Source of the DNA: Poseidonocella sp. HB161398
GTDB lineage: Bacteria; Pseudomonadota; Alphaproteobacteria; Rhodobacterales; Rhodobacteraceae
Length of the DNA stretch: 64,000 nt
Assembly: GCF_005870025.1 (NCBI RefSeq)
Contig: NZ_VATA01000011.1
Coordinates: forward strand, 97,792 to 161,791
Direction of reading: 5' to 3'
This document shows positions 26,186 to 33,400 of this stretch, piece after piece; the first letter of the stretch is position 1, and every line of letters starts with the position of its first letter. The notes under the pieces are model-generated. The model was not told the DNA's origin. It did no database searches and saw only the letters and a list, made by a program, of their open reading frames with translations. Made by a program: the position numbers and the translations under genes.

Positions 26186-26222
26186 GCGCTGCCCCCCGGG
26201 AGGAGGGAGCAGGGGGCAGCGC
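26186..26222 (-). terminator. Attenuator-like stem-loop between TRAP binding-protein and permease genes
   Basis: GCGCTGCCCCC (26186-26196) and GGGGGCAGCGC (26212-26222) form a perfect 11-bp stem with a 15-base loop. Another pair, CCGGCCGG at 26226-26233 and 26243-26250, follows. They fill the gap after the binding-protein gene on the minus strand. Such hairpins protect or partly end the transcript, so more binding protein than permease is made. Confidence 0.6.
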
Positions 26223-26298
26223 TGCCCGGCCGGGAGGGGCATCCGGCCGGGCCGGACCGCCGCAGGGAGAAACGGCGGCCGGGATCAGGCGCGGCGGG

Positions 26299-27282
26299 TC
26301 AGTCGCGCGCGGCCAGGTAGGCGTCGATCACCGGCGCGGCATCCGGCACGCGCTCCTTGAAGGCGTCCCACAGCGGCAGCGCCTTCTCCAGCAGCTCCGC
26401 CTTCAGCTCGGCCGAGGGGGCGGTGACGGTCATGCCGTGCTCTTCGAGCGTGGCGATCTTGCTGGCATCCTCGGCGCGGGAATTCAGCCAGAACTGGCCC
26501 TCGAGCCCGGCCGCCGCCGCTTCGATCGCCTTCTGGTCCTCGTCCGACAGGTCGTTCCACGCGTCGAGATTGACGGTCACGATGTTGGAGGAGGCCTGCC
26601 AGTTGAAGGTGCTCATGTTGTCCATGAACTCCCAGAAGGCGCCGTCGACGCCCGAGGAGGAGGAGGTCGTCACGCCTTCGATCGTGCCGGCGGCCAGCGA
26701 CGGGATCACTTCGCCCCAGGGCATCTGCACCGGCGCGGCGCCGAGCGCCTCGAAGAAGTCATGGCCATTCGCGTCGACGACGCGGATCTTCAGGCCCGAC
26801 AGGTCGGCCAGCGTGTTGATCGGCTCGGGCGAATAGACCGCCTGGCCCGGCCAGGGGGTCATGTAGAGCAGCTTCTGGTTCATCTCGCCGGCGATCTTCT
26901 CGATCAGCGGGCGGTAGAACTTGTGCAGCAGCGCCAGGTCCTGGCTGGTCGGCGCCAGGAAGGGCAGTGTCTCGACGCCGAGCGCCGGGTTCTCGCCGAC
27001 CTGCTGGCTCATCAGGATGTCGGCGATCGGCACGATGCCGTCGCGCACGGCCGCCATGCCCTCGGGACCCTTGATGCCGAGCGCGCCGCCGGAATGGACG
27101 GTGATGTTCACCTCGCCGCCGGTGACCTCTTTCACCTTTTCGGCGAAGGTCATCGCATTCTGGGTGTGGAAGTTGCCTTCCGGCCAGACCACGGACATGT
27201 CCCAGTCGGTCTCGGCCAGGGCCGGAGCTGCGGCAGCCATCGCCACGAGCGCGGCAAATGCCACGTTAAGTCCCTGTTTCAT
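26299..27282 (-). CDS. TRAP transporter periplasmic solute-binding protein (DctP family), second system
   Basis: The 327-residue protein has a Sec signal peptide (cleavage probably after ...AAPALA, residue 23). DctP features include QNAMTFAEKVKEVTGGEVNI near residue 41, ADLSGLKIRVVDANGHDFFE near 160, and MPWGEVIPSLAAGTIEGVTT near 185. It is the first gene of a long minus-strand operon (TRAP, pxpB, pxpC, GntR, dehydrogenase, M20, GntR, M24). A GTATAC operator candidate lies 58 bases upstream of its start. The ligand is probably a carboxylate handled by the pxp enzymes. Confidence 0.92.
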   Translation of the reverse strand: MKQGLNVAFAALVAMAAAAPALAETDWDMSVVWPEGNFHTQNAMTFAEKVKEVTGGEVNITVHSGGALGIKGPEGMAAVRDGIVPIADILMSQQVGENPALGVETLPFLAPTSQDLALLHKFYRPLIEKIAGEMNQKLLYMTPWPGQAVYSPEPINTLADLSGLKIRVVDANGHDFFEALGAAPVQMPWGEVIPSLAAGTIEGVTTSSSSGVDGAFWEFMDNMSTFNWQASSNIVTVNLDAWNDLSDEDQKAIEAAAAGLEGQFWLNSRAEDASKIATLEEHGMTVTAPSAELKAELLEKALPLWDAFKERVPDAAPVIDAYLAARD

Positions 27283-27335
27283 AGTATTTTTCCTTGTTCA
27301 GTAAGGCGTCGGTCCAGCCATTCGAGGCTTGCCAT

Positions 27336-27349
27336 TTCAGTATACCAGC
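27336..27349. promoter_or_regulatory. GTATAC operator candidate between dctP and pxpA
   Basis: The core GTATAC (27340-27345) sits in TTTCAGTATACCAG, 58 bases upstream of the dctP start and about 120 upstream of pxpA. It matches the FadR-type GntR operator core (GT-N-AC) and recurs in the other divergent promoter regions of this island. Confidence 0.6.
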
Positions 27350-27400
27350 AGTATTCCCGAAGGAACGCCCGCGGCGTGTTACACTGGATCGGCACCTAGA

Positions 27401-27421
27401 TGTGCATAAACTTTGTGCATA
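27401..27421. repeat. Direct repeat TGTGCATA ahead of the second pxpA
   Basis: TGTGCATA occurs at 27401-27408 and again at 27414-27421, 13 bases apart (centre to centre) and about 45-65 bases before the pxpA start. The repeats are AT-rich in a GC-rich genome and are likely a regulator site distinct from the GTATAC element. Confidence 0.45.
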
Positions 27422-27464
27422 GAAATCCAGTCACGCCGCTAAAACATGCAACACAGGGATGACA

Positions 27465-28235
27465 ATGACCCGGACCATCGATCTCAACTGCGACATGGGC
27501 GAGAGCTTCGGCGCCTGGACCATCGGCGATGACGCCGCCATGCTCGACCTTGTTTCCACAGCGAATATTGCCTGCGGCTTCCATGCCGGCGACCCGGTGG
27601 TGATGCGCCGGACGATTCGCCTGGCCAGGGAGAAGGGCGTGGCCGTCGGCGCGCATCCCTCTTTCGCCGATCTCTACGGATTCGGCCGCCGCCGCATCTC
27701 GGGCGAGCGCCCCGAGGATCTCGAGGCGCAGCTGATCTACCAGATCGCCGCGATGAAGGGCATGGCCGAGATCGAGGGCCATCCGATGACCCATGTGAAG
27801 ACCCATGGCGCGCTCGGCAACATGGCGGCCGTCGATGCCGATCTCGCCGCGCTCTGCGTGCGCGCGGTCAAGACCGTCGATCCGTCGCTGACCTATGTCT
27901 CGCTGCCCTATTCGGAAACCTATGCCGCCGCCGAGAAGGCCGGGCTGACGGTCGCCTGCGAGATCTATGCCGACCGCAGCTATACCGACCAGGGCGAGCT
28001 GACCCCGCGCAGCCAGCCCGGCGCCGTGATCCACGACCCGCAGGAAAGCCTCGAGCAGGTGCTCGAGATGGTGGTGAACGGCCATATCCCGACCACCGGC
28101 GGCAAGCGCCTGCCGGTCGAGCCGGCCACGCTCTGCGTCCATGGCGACACGCCCGGCGCCGTGGAAATGGCCCGCACCCTGCGCGCGGCGCTGGCCGAGA
28201 ACGGCATCGGCATCGCGCCCTTCGCCCGCCCCTGA
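27465..28235 (+). CDS. pxpA: 5-oxoprolinase subunit PxpA, second copy
   Basis: The 256-residue LamB/YcsF protein begins TIDLNCDMGESFGAWTIGDD and has IACGFHAGDPVVM, VGAHPSFADLYGFGRRRISG and EIYADRSYTDQGELTPRSQ, as in the copy at 14202. ATG 27465 is chosen because AGGGA lies just upstream; ATG 27459 is possible. It is separated from pxpB and pxpC of its set, which are on the opposite strand, and heads a four-gene plus-strand operon with transaminase, DapA-family and SDR genes. Coupling to the minus operon is through the shared divergent promoter region. Confidence 0.95.
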   Translation: MTRTIDLNCDMGESFGAWTIGDDAAMLDLVSTANIACGFHAGDPVVMRRTIRLAREKGVAVGAHPSFADLYGFGRRRISGERPEDLEAQLIYQIAAMKGMAEIEGHPMTHVKTHGALGNMAAVDADLAALCVRAVKTVDPSLTYVSLPYSETYAAAEKAGLTVACEIYADRSYTDQGELTPRSQPGAVIHDPQESLEQVLEMVVNGHIPTTGGKRLPVEPATLCVHGDTPGAVEMARTLRAALAENGIGIAPFARP

Positions 28236-28278
28236 TCCCCCGACACCCTCCTCCCTCAGACTGACCCGAGACCTCCCC

Positions 28279-29133
28279 ATGACCCGTATCGTCTATCTCA
28301 ACGGCGCCTGGCTGCCCGAAACCGAAGCCAAGGTGTCGATCTTCGACCGCGGCTTCACCATGGCCGACGCCATCTACGAAGTGACCTGCGTGCTGGACGG
28401 CATGCTGATCGACTACGCCCCCCATGCCGCGCGGCTGAAGCGCTCGGCCGCAGCACTCGGCATTCCCGTGCCGCTCTCCGACGAGGATCTGCTCGAGGCG
28501 CATCGCCAGATCGTCGCGATGAACAAGCTGGAGCAGGGCATGGTCTACCTGCAGCTCACCCGCGGCGAGCAGGACCGCGACTTCGTCTATCCGCCCGAGG
28601 ACACGCCCCCGACCCTGGTGATGTTCACCCAGGCGAAGAACGCGCTGAAGAACCCCGCGGCCGAGCGCGGCATCAAGGTGGCCACCGTGCCCGACCTGCG
28701 CTGGGGCCGCCGCGACATCAAGACGGTGCAGCTGCTCTATCCCTCCATGGCGAAGATGGAAGCCAAGGCGCGCGGCTGCGACGATGCCTGGCTGGTCGAG
28801 GACGGCGTCGTGACCGAGGCGTCCTCGGCGACCGCGCATATCGTCACCGGCGGCAAGCTGGTCACGCGCGAGCTGTCCCACGCGCTGCTGCCGGGCGTCA
28901 CCCGCGCGGGCGTGCTGGAGCTGGCCCGCCGCCACGGGCTGGAGATCGAGGAGCGCGCCTTCTCCGTCGCCGAGGCCCGTGCCGCCGACGAGGCCTTCAT
29001 CACCTCCGCGACCAATTTCGTCCTGCCGGTGGTCTCGATCGACGGCGGCGCGATCGGCAGCGGCCGGCCCGGCCCGGTCGCCCGCGACCTGCGCCAGCTC
29101 TATATCGACACCCGCCGCGAAGCCGCGATCTGA
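28279..29133 (+). CDS. Class IV PLP-dependent D-amino-acid transaminase
   Basis: The 284-residue product matches bacterial D-amino-acid aminotransferases (about 285 residues). It has an N-terminal segment with GAWLPETEAKVSIFDRGF, the PLP-binding lysine K148 in WGRRDIKTVQLL, and the EASSATAHIV and LPGVTR loops of fold type IV. It would move amino groups between D-amino acids and 2-oxo acids. With a 2-hydroxyacid dehydrogenase and 5-oxoprolinase in the same island, D-glutamate or D-pyroglutamate derivatives are possible substrates. Branched-chain or aminodeoxychorismate activity is less likely, because fold-type-IV motifs such as RGEQDRDFVYP near residue 95 match DAAT better. Confidence 0.88.
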   Translation: MTRIVYLNGAWLPETEAKVSIFDRGFTMADAIYEVTCVLDGMLIDYAPHAARLKRSAAALGIPVPLSDEDLLEAHRQIVAMNKLEQGMVYLQLTRGEQDRDFVYPPEDTPPTLVMFTQAKNALKNPAAERGIKVATVPDLRWGRRDIKTVQLLYPSMAKMEAKARGCDDAWLVEDGVVTEASSATAHIVTGGKLVTRELSHALLPGVTRAGVLELARRHGLEIEERAFSVAEARAADEAFITSATNFVLPVVSIDGGAIGSGRPGPVARDLRQLYIDTRREAAI

Positions 29134-29141
29134 GGCGCGCC

Positions 29142-30071
29142 ATGACCCGACTGATCGACCGCCGGACCTCCGGCGTCTACATCATCGCCGCCACCCCCTT
29201 CGCCGCGGATGGCAGCGTCGACTATGCCAGCATCGACACGCTGGTCGAATTCTACCGCAGCCACGGCGTCACCGGCATGACCGTGCTCGGCATGATGGGC
29301 GAGGCCGACAAGCTGACCCAGGAGGAGCGGCGCGCCGTGCTCGACCGCTTCCTCTACCGCGCGGGCGACATGCCCGTGGTGGTCGGCGTCTCGGATGCCG
29401 GGCTGGGCAATCTCGCCGATCTGGGCCGCTACGCGATGGAGAAGGGTGCCGCGGGTGTCATGGTCGCGCCGAACCGCGGCCCCGCGCGCGAGGACCGGGT
29501 GGAGGGCTATTTCCACGCGGTCGCCGACGCGCTGGGGCCGGAAGTCCCGCTCTGCTTCCAGGACTTCCCGCTCTCGACCGGCGTGCCGGTCTCGGCGGCG
29601 CTGATCCGGCGGCTCTCCACCGAGCTGCCGCAGATGGTGATGCTGAAGCACGAGGACTGGCCGGGCCTGACCAAGATCACCGCACTGCGCGGCCACGAGG
29701 CCGATGCCGGCGTGCCGCGGCTCTCGATCCTCTGCGGCAATGGCGGGCTCTACCTGCCGCAGGAGCTTGCCCGCGGTGCCGATGGCGCGATGACCGGCTT
29801 CGCCTATCCCGAGGCGCTGGTGAAATGCGTCGACCTTTTCCGGGCGGGAAAGGCCGACGAGGCCGAGGATCTTTTCGACGCCTATATCCCGATCCTGCGC
29901 CACGAGCAGCAGCCGGGCTGGGGCCTGGCGCTGCGCAAGCATGTGCTGATGAAGCGCGGTGCCATCGCCCATTCCGCGACCCGGGCGCCGGGGCCGAAAC
30001 TGACCGCAACCGATATTGCCGAACTTGAACGGCTGATGCAGCGCACGGCGCGCCGGCTGGAAGGAGACTGA
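29142..30071 (+). CDS. DapA-family (dihydrodipicolinate synthase-like) aldolase/lyase
   Basis: The 309-residue TIM-barrel protein belongs to the class I pyruvate-type aldolase superfamily. The Schiff-base lysine is K169 (MVMLKHEDWPG), and the N-terminal GVYIIAATPFAADGSVDY and GMMGEADKLTQEER are typical. The Tyr of the DapA YNVPxR motif is replaced (CFQDFP, Gln140), and the TTE motif reads MGE. The true reaction is therefore unlikely to be dihydrodipicolinate synthesis; a 2-oxo-acid lyase or dehydratase is more probable. It lies 8 bases after the transaminase. Confidence 0.85.
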   Translation: MTRLIDRRTSGVYIIAATPFAADGSVDYASIDTLVEFYRSHGVTGMTVLGMMGEADKLTQEERRAVLDRFLYRAGDMPVVVGVSDAGLGNLADLGRYAMEKGAAGVMVAPNRGPAREDRVEGYFHAVADALGPEVPLCFQDFPLSTGVPVSAALIRRLSTELPQMVMLKHEDWPGLTKITALRGHEADAGVPRLSILCGNGGLYLPQELARGADGAMTGFAYPEALVKCVDLFRAGKADEAEDLFDAYIPILRHEQQPGWGLALRKHVLMKRGAIAHSATRAPGPKLTATDIAELERLMQRTARRLEGD

Positions 30072-30074
30072 CCG

Positions 30075-30845
30075 ATGGATCTTGGACTGGACGGAAAACG
30101 CGCGCTGGTGCTGTCCTCTTCGCGCGGGCTGGGGCTGGGCGTCGCCCGGGCGCTGGCGGCCGAAGGGGCGAAGGTCCTGCTGACCGGCCGGGACGCGGCC
30201 GCGCTCGAAGCGGCGGCGGCGGAGATCGGCGCTGACTGGGTCGCGGCGGATCTCGCCGATCCGGATTTCGCGCGGAAGCTGGCGGCGGCTGCGGCCGAGC
30301 GGCTGGGCGGCGTCGATATCCTGGTCAACAATACCGGCGGACCCAAGCCCGGCACCTCGGCGGAGATGAGTGCCGACGCGATGATCGACGCGGCGCGCAT
30401 GATGGTCGCGCCGGTGATCGCGCTGACCACGGCGCTCCTGCCCGCGATGCGGGCGGCGGGCTGGGGCCGGGTGCTGACGCTTGCCTCCTCCGGCGTCGAG
30501 CAGCCGATCCCCAATCTGGCGCTGTCGAACACGCTGCGCGCCGCTTTGGCGGGCTGGTCGAAGACGCTCGCGACCGAGGTCGCCGCGGATGGCGTGACCT
30601 GCAACCTGCTGCTGCCGGGGCGGATCCATACCGACCGGGTCGACCAGCTCGACGCCGCCGCGGCAGTTCGCCAGGGCAAGGAGATCGACGCGGTCCGCGC
30701 GGCCTCCCGCGCGACGATCCCCGCGGGCCGCTATGGCCGGGTCGAGGAATTCGCCGCCGTGGCGGCCTTCCTCTGCTCGGCACCGGCCTCCTATGTCACC
30801 GGCAGCATGCTGCGCTGCGACGGCGGCATGATCCGCGGGCTCTGA
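30075..30845 (+). CDS. Short-chain dehydrogenase/reductase (SDR) with non-standard active site
   Basis: The 256-residue protein has the SDR fold: dinucleotide loop LSSSRGLGLG (residues 13-22), NNTGG at about 89, and CDGGMIRGL at the C terminus. The catalytic Tyr-x-x-x-Lys of classical SDRs is missing; the matching stretch reads LALSNTLRAAL. This is seen in an atypical subgroup whose reaction is poorly known. It follows the DapA-family gene by 3 bases and ends the operon before a strong hairpin. Confidence 0.87.
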   Translation: MDLGLDGKRALVLSSSRGLGLGVARALAAEGAKVLLTGRDAAALEAAAAEIGADWVAADLADPDFARKLAAAAAERLGGVDILVNNTGGPKPGTSAEMSADAMIDAARMMVAPVIALTTALLPAMRAAGWGRVLTLASSGVEQPIPNLALSNTLRAALAGWSKTLATEVAADGVTCNLLLPGRIHTDRVDQLDAAAAVRQGKEIDAVRAASRATIPAGRYGRVEEFAAVAAFLCSAPASYVTGSMLRCDGGMIRGL

Positions 30846-30855
30846 TCCCTTTCCT

Positions 30856-30878
30856 CCGGGCCCGTTCCGCGGGCCCGG
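30856..30878. terminator. Bidirectional hairpin between convergent SDR and reductase genes
   Basis: CCGGGCCCG and CGGGCCCGG form a perfect 9-bp stem with loop TTCCG, filling the 35-base gap between genes that converge at 30845 and 30881. A strong GC stem without U-run; probably a shared terminator. Confidence 0.65.
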
Positions 30879-30880
30879 GG

Positions 30881-31930
30881 TCATCCCCCGTGGGCGAAGG
30901 TGAAGCTGTCGGCATAGATGTGGTTCGCCGAGGCCCCCGCCGCGAGGAAGAGCCGCCGCGCCTGGGCCACCATATTGGCGTTGCCGCAGAGATAGAGCGC
31001 ATGCTCGGCGAGATCGGGCAGATCCTCCAGCACCGCCTGCTGGACATGGCCGTGCCGTCCCTGCCAGTCCGGCCCCGGCCGAGACAGCACCGGCACCAGC
31101 TCGAACCCGTCGATCCCGGCCCCGAGCGCGGCAAGCTCCTCGAGCAGGTAGAGTTCGCCCTCCTCGCGCATTCCCCAGTAGACCGAGACCGGCGGCGCCT
31201 CCTCGGGTTCCTGCGCCAGCTCGGCCAGCAATGCGGCGACCGGGGCGATGCCGGTGCCGGTGGCGGCGAAGACGACCGGGCGGAAGTCCTCCGGGTGGAG
31301 ATGGAAGATCCCCTGCGGCATCTCCAGCGACAGGCGGTCACCGGGGACGAGCGCGGGCAGGCGCCCCTCGGTGAAGCGCCCGCCGGGAATGCCGCGGATC
31401 TGCAGCTCGATCTCGTTCCGTCCGGGCAGCGTGGCGATGGAGAAGGGCCGTTTCGCGCCATCCTCCATCAGGATGTTCACGTACTGACCGGGGCGGAACG
31501 CCGCCGCGCCGGGCAGCGACAGCCAGAGCCGGGTCAGTCCGGGTGCCGGCGTCTCGCGGCGCAGCACGACGGCCTCGCAGATCGCGGGCTCCGGCAGGTC
31601 GAAGGGCAGCAGCTCCGCCTCGATCGACAGCCGCGTCAGCGCCCGCGCCTGGCAGCCGAGCGCGAAGCCGCAGAGCCGCTCCTCCTCCGCCAGCCCGGGC
31701 AGATCCTCGGGATGGAAGACCTCGCCCTCGACCACGCGCAGCCGGCAGGCGCCGCAGAAGCCGGACTTGCAGTCGGCCGGCAGCCGCAGTCCCGCGCGCA
31801 GGGCCGCGGCCAGCAGCGTCTCGCCCGGCTCGACCTCGAAGCCCTGGCCGGTCTCGACCACCGAGACATGGGTGAAGCCCGGCGCGTCGCTGCGCGGTTC
31901 CAACCGGTGAATGGCGCGGATCGCGGTCAT
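30881..31930 (-). CDS. Ferredoxin-fused NAD(P)H:ferredoxin reductase (electron-transfer component)
   Basis: The 349-residue protein has an N-terminal plant-type 2Fe-2S domain (C54, C59, C62, C93), an FAD-binding domain with RPFSIATLP near residue 165, and an NAD-binding domain starting with AATGTGIAPVAALL near 225. This layout is that of class IB oxygenase reductases such as BenC or phenol hydroxylase reductase. It passes electrons from NAD(P)H to an oxygenase or to other ferredoxins. No ring-hydroxylating oxygenase is nearby; the best partner is the HDO and its two ferredoxins at 36.6-38.3 kb. Confidence 0.9.
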   Translation of the reverse strand: MTAIRAIHRLEPRSDAPGFTHVSVVETGQGFEVEPGETLLAAALRAGLRLPADCKSGFCGACRLRVVEGEVFHPEDLPGLAEEERLCGFALGCQARALTRLSIEAELLPFDLPEPAICEAVVLRRETPAPGLTRLWLSLPGAAAFRPGQYVNILMEDGAKRPFSIATLPGRNEIELQIRGIPGGRFTEGRLPALVPGDRLSLEMPQGIFHLHPEDFRPVVFAATGTGIAPVAALLAELAQEPEEAPPVSVYWGMREEGELYLLEELAALGAGIDGFELVPVLSRPGPDWQGRHGHVQQAVLEDLPDLAEHALYLCGNANMVAQARRLFLAAGASANHIYADSFTFAHGG

Positions 31931-31933
31931 GGC

Positions 31934-32413
31934 CTACCTCTTGATATCGGCGGCGACCAGCACCTCGTGGCCGGTGCCGGAAAGATGGTCGGCCAGCGCC
32001 TGCAGCGCGGCGACGCCCGCGGCGGTGTCCTGCTCGCCATTGCCGCCCGACAGTCCGACGCCGCCGACCACCTCGCCATTGACCACGATCGGGAAGCCGC
32101 CGACGAAGACGGCGAAGCGCCCCTCGAAGCTCAGCTGGATGCCGAAGGCCTCGTTGCCGGGCAGGGCGGGTCCGTTCGGCGCCTTGTTGAAGAGATGGGT
32201 GGAACGCTTGTGCGTGGCGGCGGTGAAGGCCTTGTTCCAGGAGATCTGCGGCCCGGTCACCCGCGCGCCCTCCATCCGCTCGATGACCAAGGGGAAGCCG
32301 CCCTCGTCTGCTATACAGACGGTTTCGAGGACGCCGATCTCCTTCGACTTGGCAATGGCGGCATCCACCATCAGGCGGGCTTCTTCCGGCTGGAGCTTGA
32401 GAGCGGTCTTCAT
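31934..32413 (-). CDS. GlcG/HbpS-family (DUF336) protein
   Basis: The 159-residue protein has the GlcG/HbpS fold: LKLQPEEARLMVDAAIAKSK at the start, then CIADEGGFPLVIERM, and PIVVNGEVVGGVGLSGGNGE near residue 115. Homologues bind heme or small ligands, or act as accessory proteins in glycolate and diol use. ATG 32413 is chosen; upstream in-frame codons cross the operators. It is the promoter-proximal gene of the operon with the reductase, and two GTATAC sites lie 42 and 94 bases upstream. Confidence 0.87.
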   Translation of the reverse strand: MKTALKLQPEEARLMVDAAIAKSKEIGVLETVCIADEGGFPLVIERMEGARVTGPQISWNKAFTAATHKRSTHLFNKAPNGPALPGNEAFGIQLSFEGRFAVFVGGFPIVVNGEVVGGVGLSGGNGEQDTAAGVAALQALADHLSGTGHEVLVAADIKR

Positions 32414-32454
32414 GCGCTTTCCCTGTCGCGATATGTTTCCTGTATGGCCGGTAT

Positions 32455-32512
32455 GTATACCATGATGGCGTTCCGCAACCTGAAACCATGAATTCTGTCT
32501 AAAATAGTATAC
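32455..32512. promoter_or_regulatory. Two GTATAC operator candidates upstream of the GlcG-like gene
   Basis: GTATAC occurs at 32455-32460 (in ATGTATACCATG) and at 32507-32512 (in TAGTATACCA, a full match to TNGT-N-ACNA symmetry). They are 47 bases apart centre to centre, suited to cooperative binding and flanking the probable promoter of the glcG-like/reductase operon. Confidence 0.65.
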
Positions 32513-32546
32513 CAAAAATCCGTGCTGCCGGAAATTTCAGCGCGCT

Positions 32547-32566
32547 GCCGCAGCACGTGCTGCGGC
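32547..32566. repeat. Perfect 20-bp palindrome GCCGCAGCACGTGCTGCGGC
   Basis: This uninterrupted palindrome lies between the divergent glcG-like and gntR genes. With no loop it is better suited to a DNA-binding dimer than to an RNA hairpin. Its central CACGTG and length exceed chance GC dyads in the window. A second small hairpin (AGGGGC/GCCCCT, 32604-32620) lies between it and gntR. Confidence 0.5.
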
Positions 32567-32637
32567 TAGGCACGCGAGGCCGCGCTGTGGCGGCCGGACC
32601 GCAAGGGGCCTGTTGCCCCTAGGCAAGCTCTTGCAAG

Positions 32638-32649
32638 ATGGTATACAAT
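32638..32649. promoter_or_regulatory. GTATAC operator candidate upstream of gntR
   Basis: GTATAC at 32641-32646 within ATGGTATACAAT matches TNGT-N-ACNA. It lies 47 bases upstream of the gntR start, the position expected for autoregulation. Confidence 0.65.
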
Positions 32650-32692
32650 AGGCGTATGCGGCCAGCGATGCCGCAGGATCGGAGCAAGCAGG

Positions 32693-33337
32693 ATGAACAA
32701 GGCCCTCGGAGCGACCCATGCGCCGCTGACCAAGGTGGTGAAGGACGCGCTGCGCGAGCAGATCCTGGGCGGGCAGTACGCCTCGGGCGCGCGCCTGGTG
32801 GAGAAGCGGATCTCCGAGGAGCTCGGCGTGTCGCGGATGCCGGTGCGCGAGGCGCTGCGCGAGCTGGCGGCCGAGGGGCTGGTCAAGATCGAGCCGCGGC
32901 GCGGCGCGTCGGTGTCGCTGCTGTCGGACGAGCAGAAGCAGGAGCTGATCGAGGTGCGCGCGACGCTCGAGGCGCTCAACGCCAAGCTCGCCGCCCGCCG
33001 CCAGGATCCCGAGCAGCTCGCCGAGCTGCGCGCGGTGCTGGAATCGGGCGAGAAGATGATCGAGCAGGGCGACATGGAGGCGGTGTTCCACCGCAATGAC
33101 GCCTTCCACGAAGCGCTGGCGCGGGCGGGCGGCAATTCGGTGCTGCAGGAGATCATGCAGTCGCTGCGCGACAAGACCTCGATGCTTTTCGCGGGCAACG
33201 ACATCGAGGCGGTGCGCCGGTCCTGGCAGGAGCATGCCGAGATCCTGCGCGCGGTGATCGCCGGGGATGGCGAGCTGGCGGCGCTTTTGGCCTCCCGCCA
33301 TGTCCATAACGCCGGCAGCGGCCTGCCGGGCAGCTAG
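32693..33337 (+). CDS. GntR-family regulator (FadR/FCD type), likely master regulator of the GTATAC regulon
   Basis: The 214-residue protein has the winged helix (VVKDALREQILGGQYASGAR, then ISEELGVSRMPVREALRELA) and an FCD helical effector domain. Probable metal/ligand residues include D, H and H (HRNDAFHEAL near residue 126 and SWQEHAEILRAV near 182). FadR-type proteins bind palindromes of the form GT-N-AC. Its own promoter and the three other divergent promoters of the island carry GTATAC. It has no other gene in its operon. Acting as a repressor released by a pathway metabolite is inference. Confidence 0.9.
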   Translation: MNKALGATHAPLTKVVKDALREQILGGQYASGARLVEKRISEELGVSRMPVREALRELAAEGLVKIEPRRGASVSLLSDEQKQELIEVRATLEALNAKLAARRQDPEQLAELRAVLESGEKMIEQGDMEAVFHRNDAFHEALARAGGNSVLQEIMQSLRDKTSMLFAGNDIEAVRRSWQEHAEILRAVIAGDGELAALLASRHVHNAGSGLPGS

Positions 33338-33400
33338 CGCGACGCCGCCGGGAATGGCCAGGCGCCGAACTCCCCGAGGCCCGTTGGCGCAGGGCTGCCC

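Noticed and set aside
25219..27399. Long plus-strand open frame opposite the TRAP genes of the second system
   Set aside because: Low-complexity Gly/Arg/Gln translation and no start context; the minus-strand TRAP genes are clear.
30890..32491. 533-codon plus-strand frame over the reductase and GlcG-like genes
   Set aside because: Antisense shadow; no recognisable motif, and it crosses the divergent promoter region.
32604..32620. AGGGGC/GCCCCT hairpin before gntR as a riboswitch
   Set aside because: It is a single 6-bp stem with no conserved aptamer architecture that I recognise.
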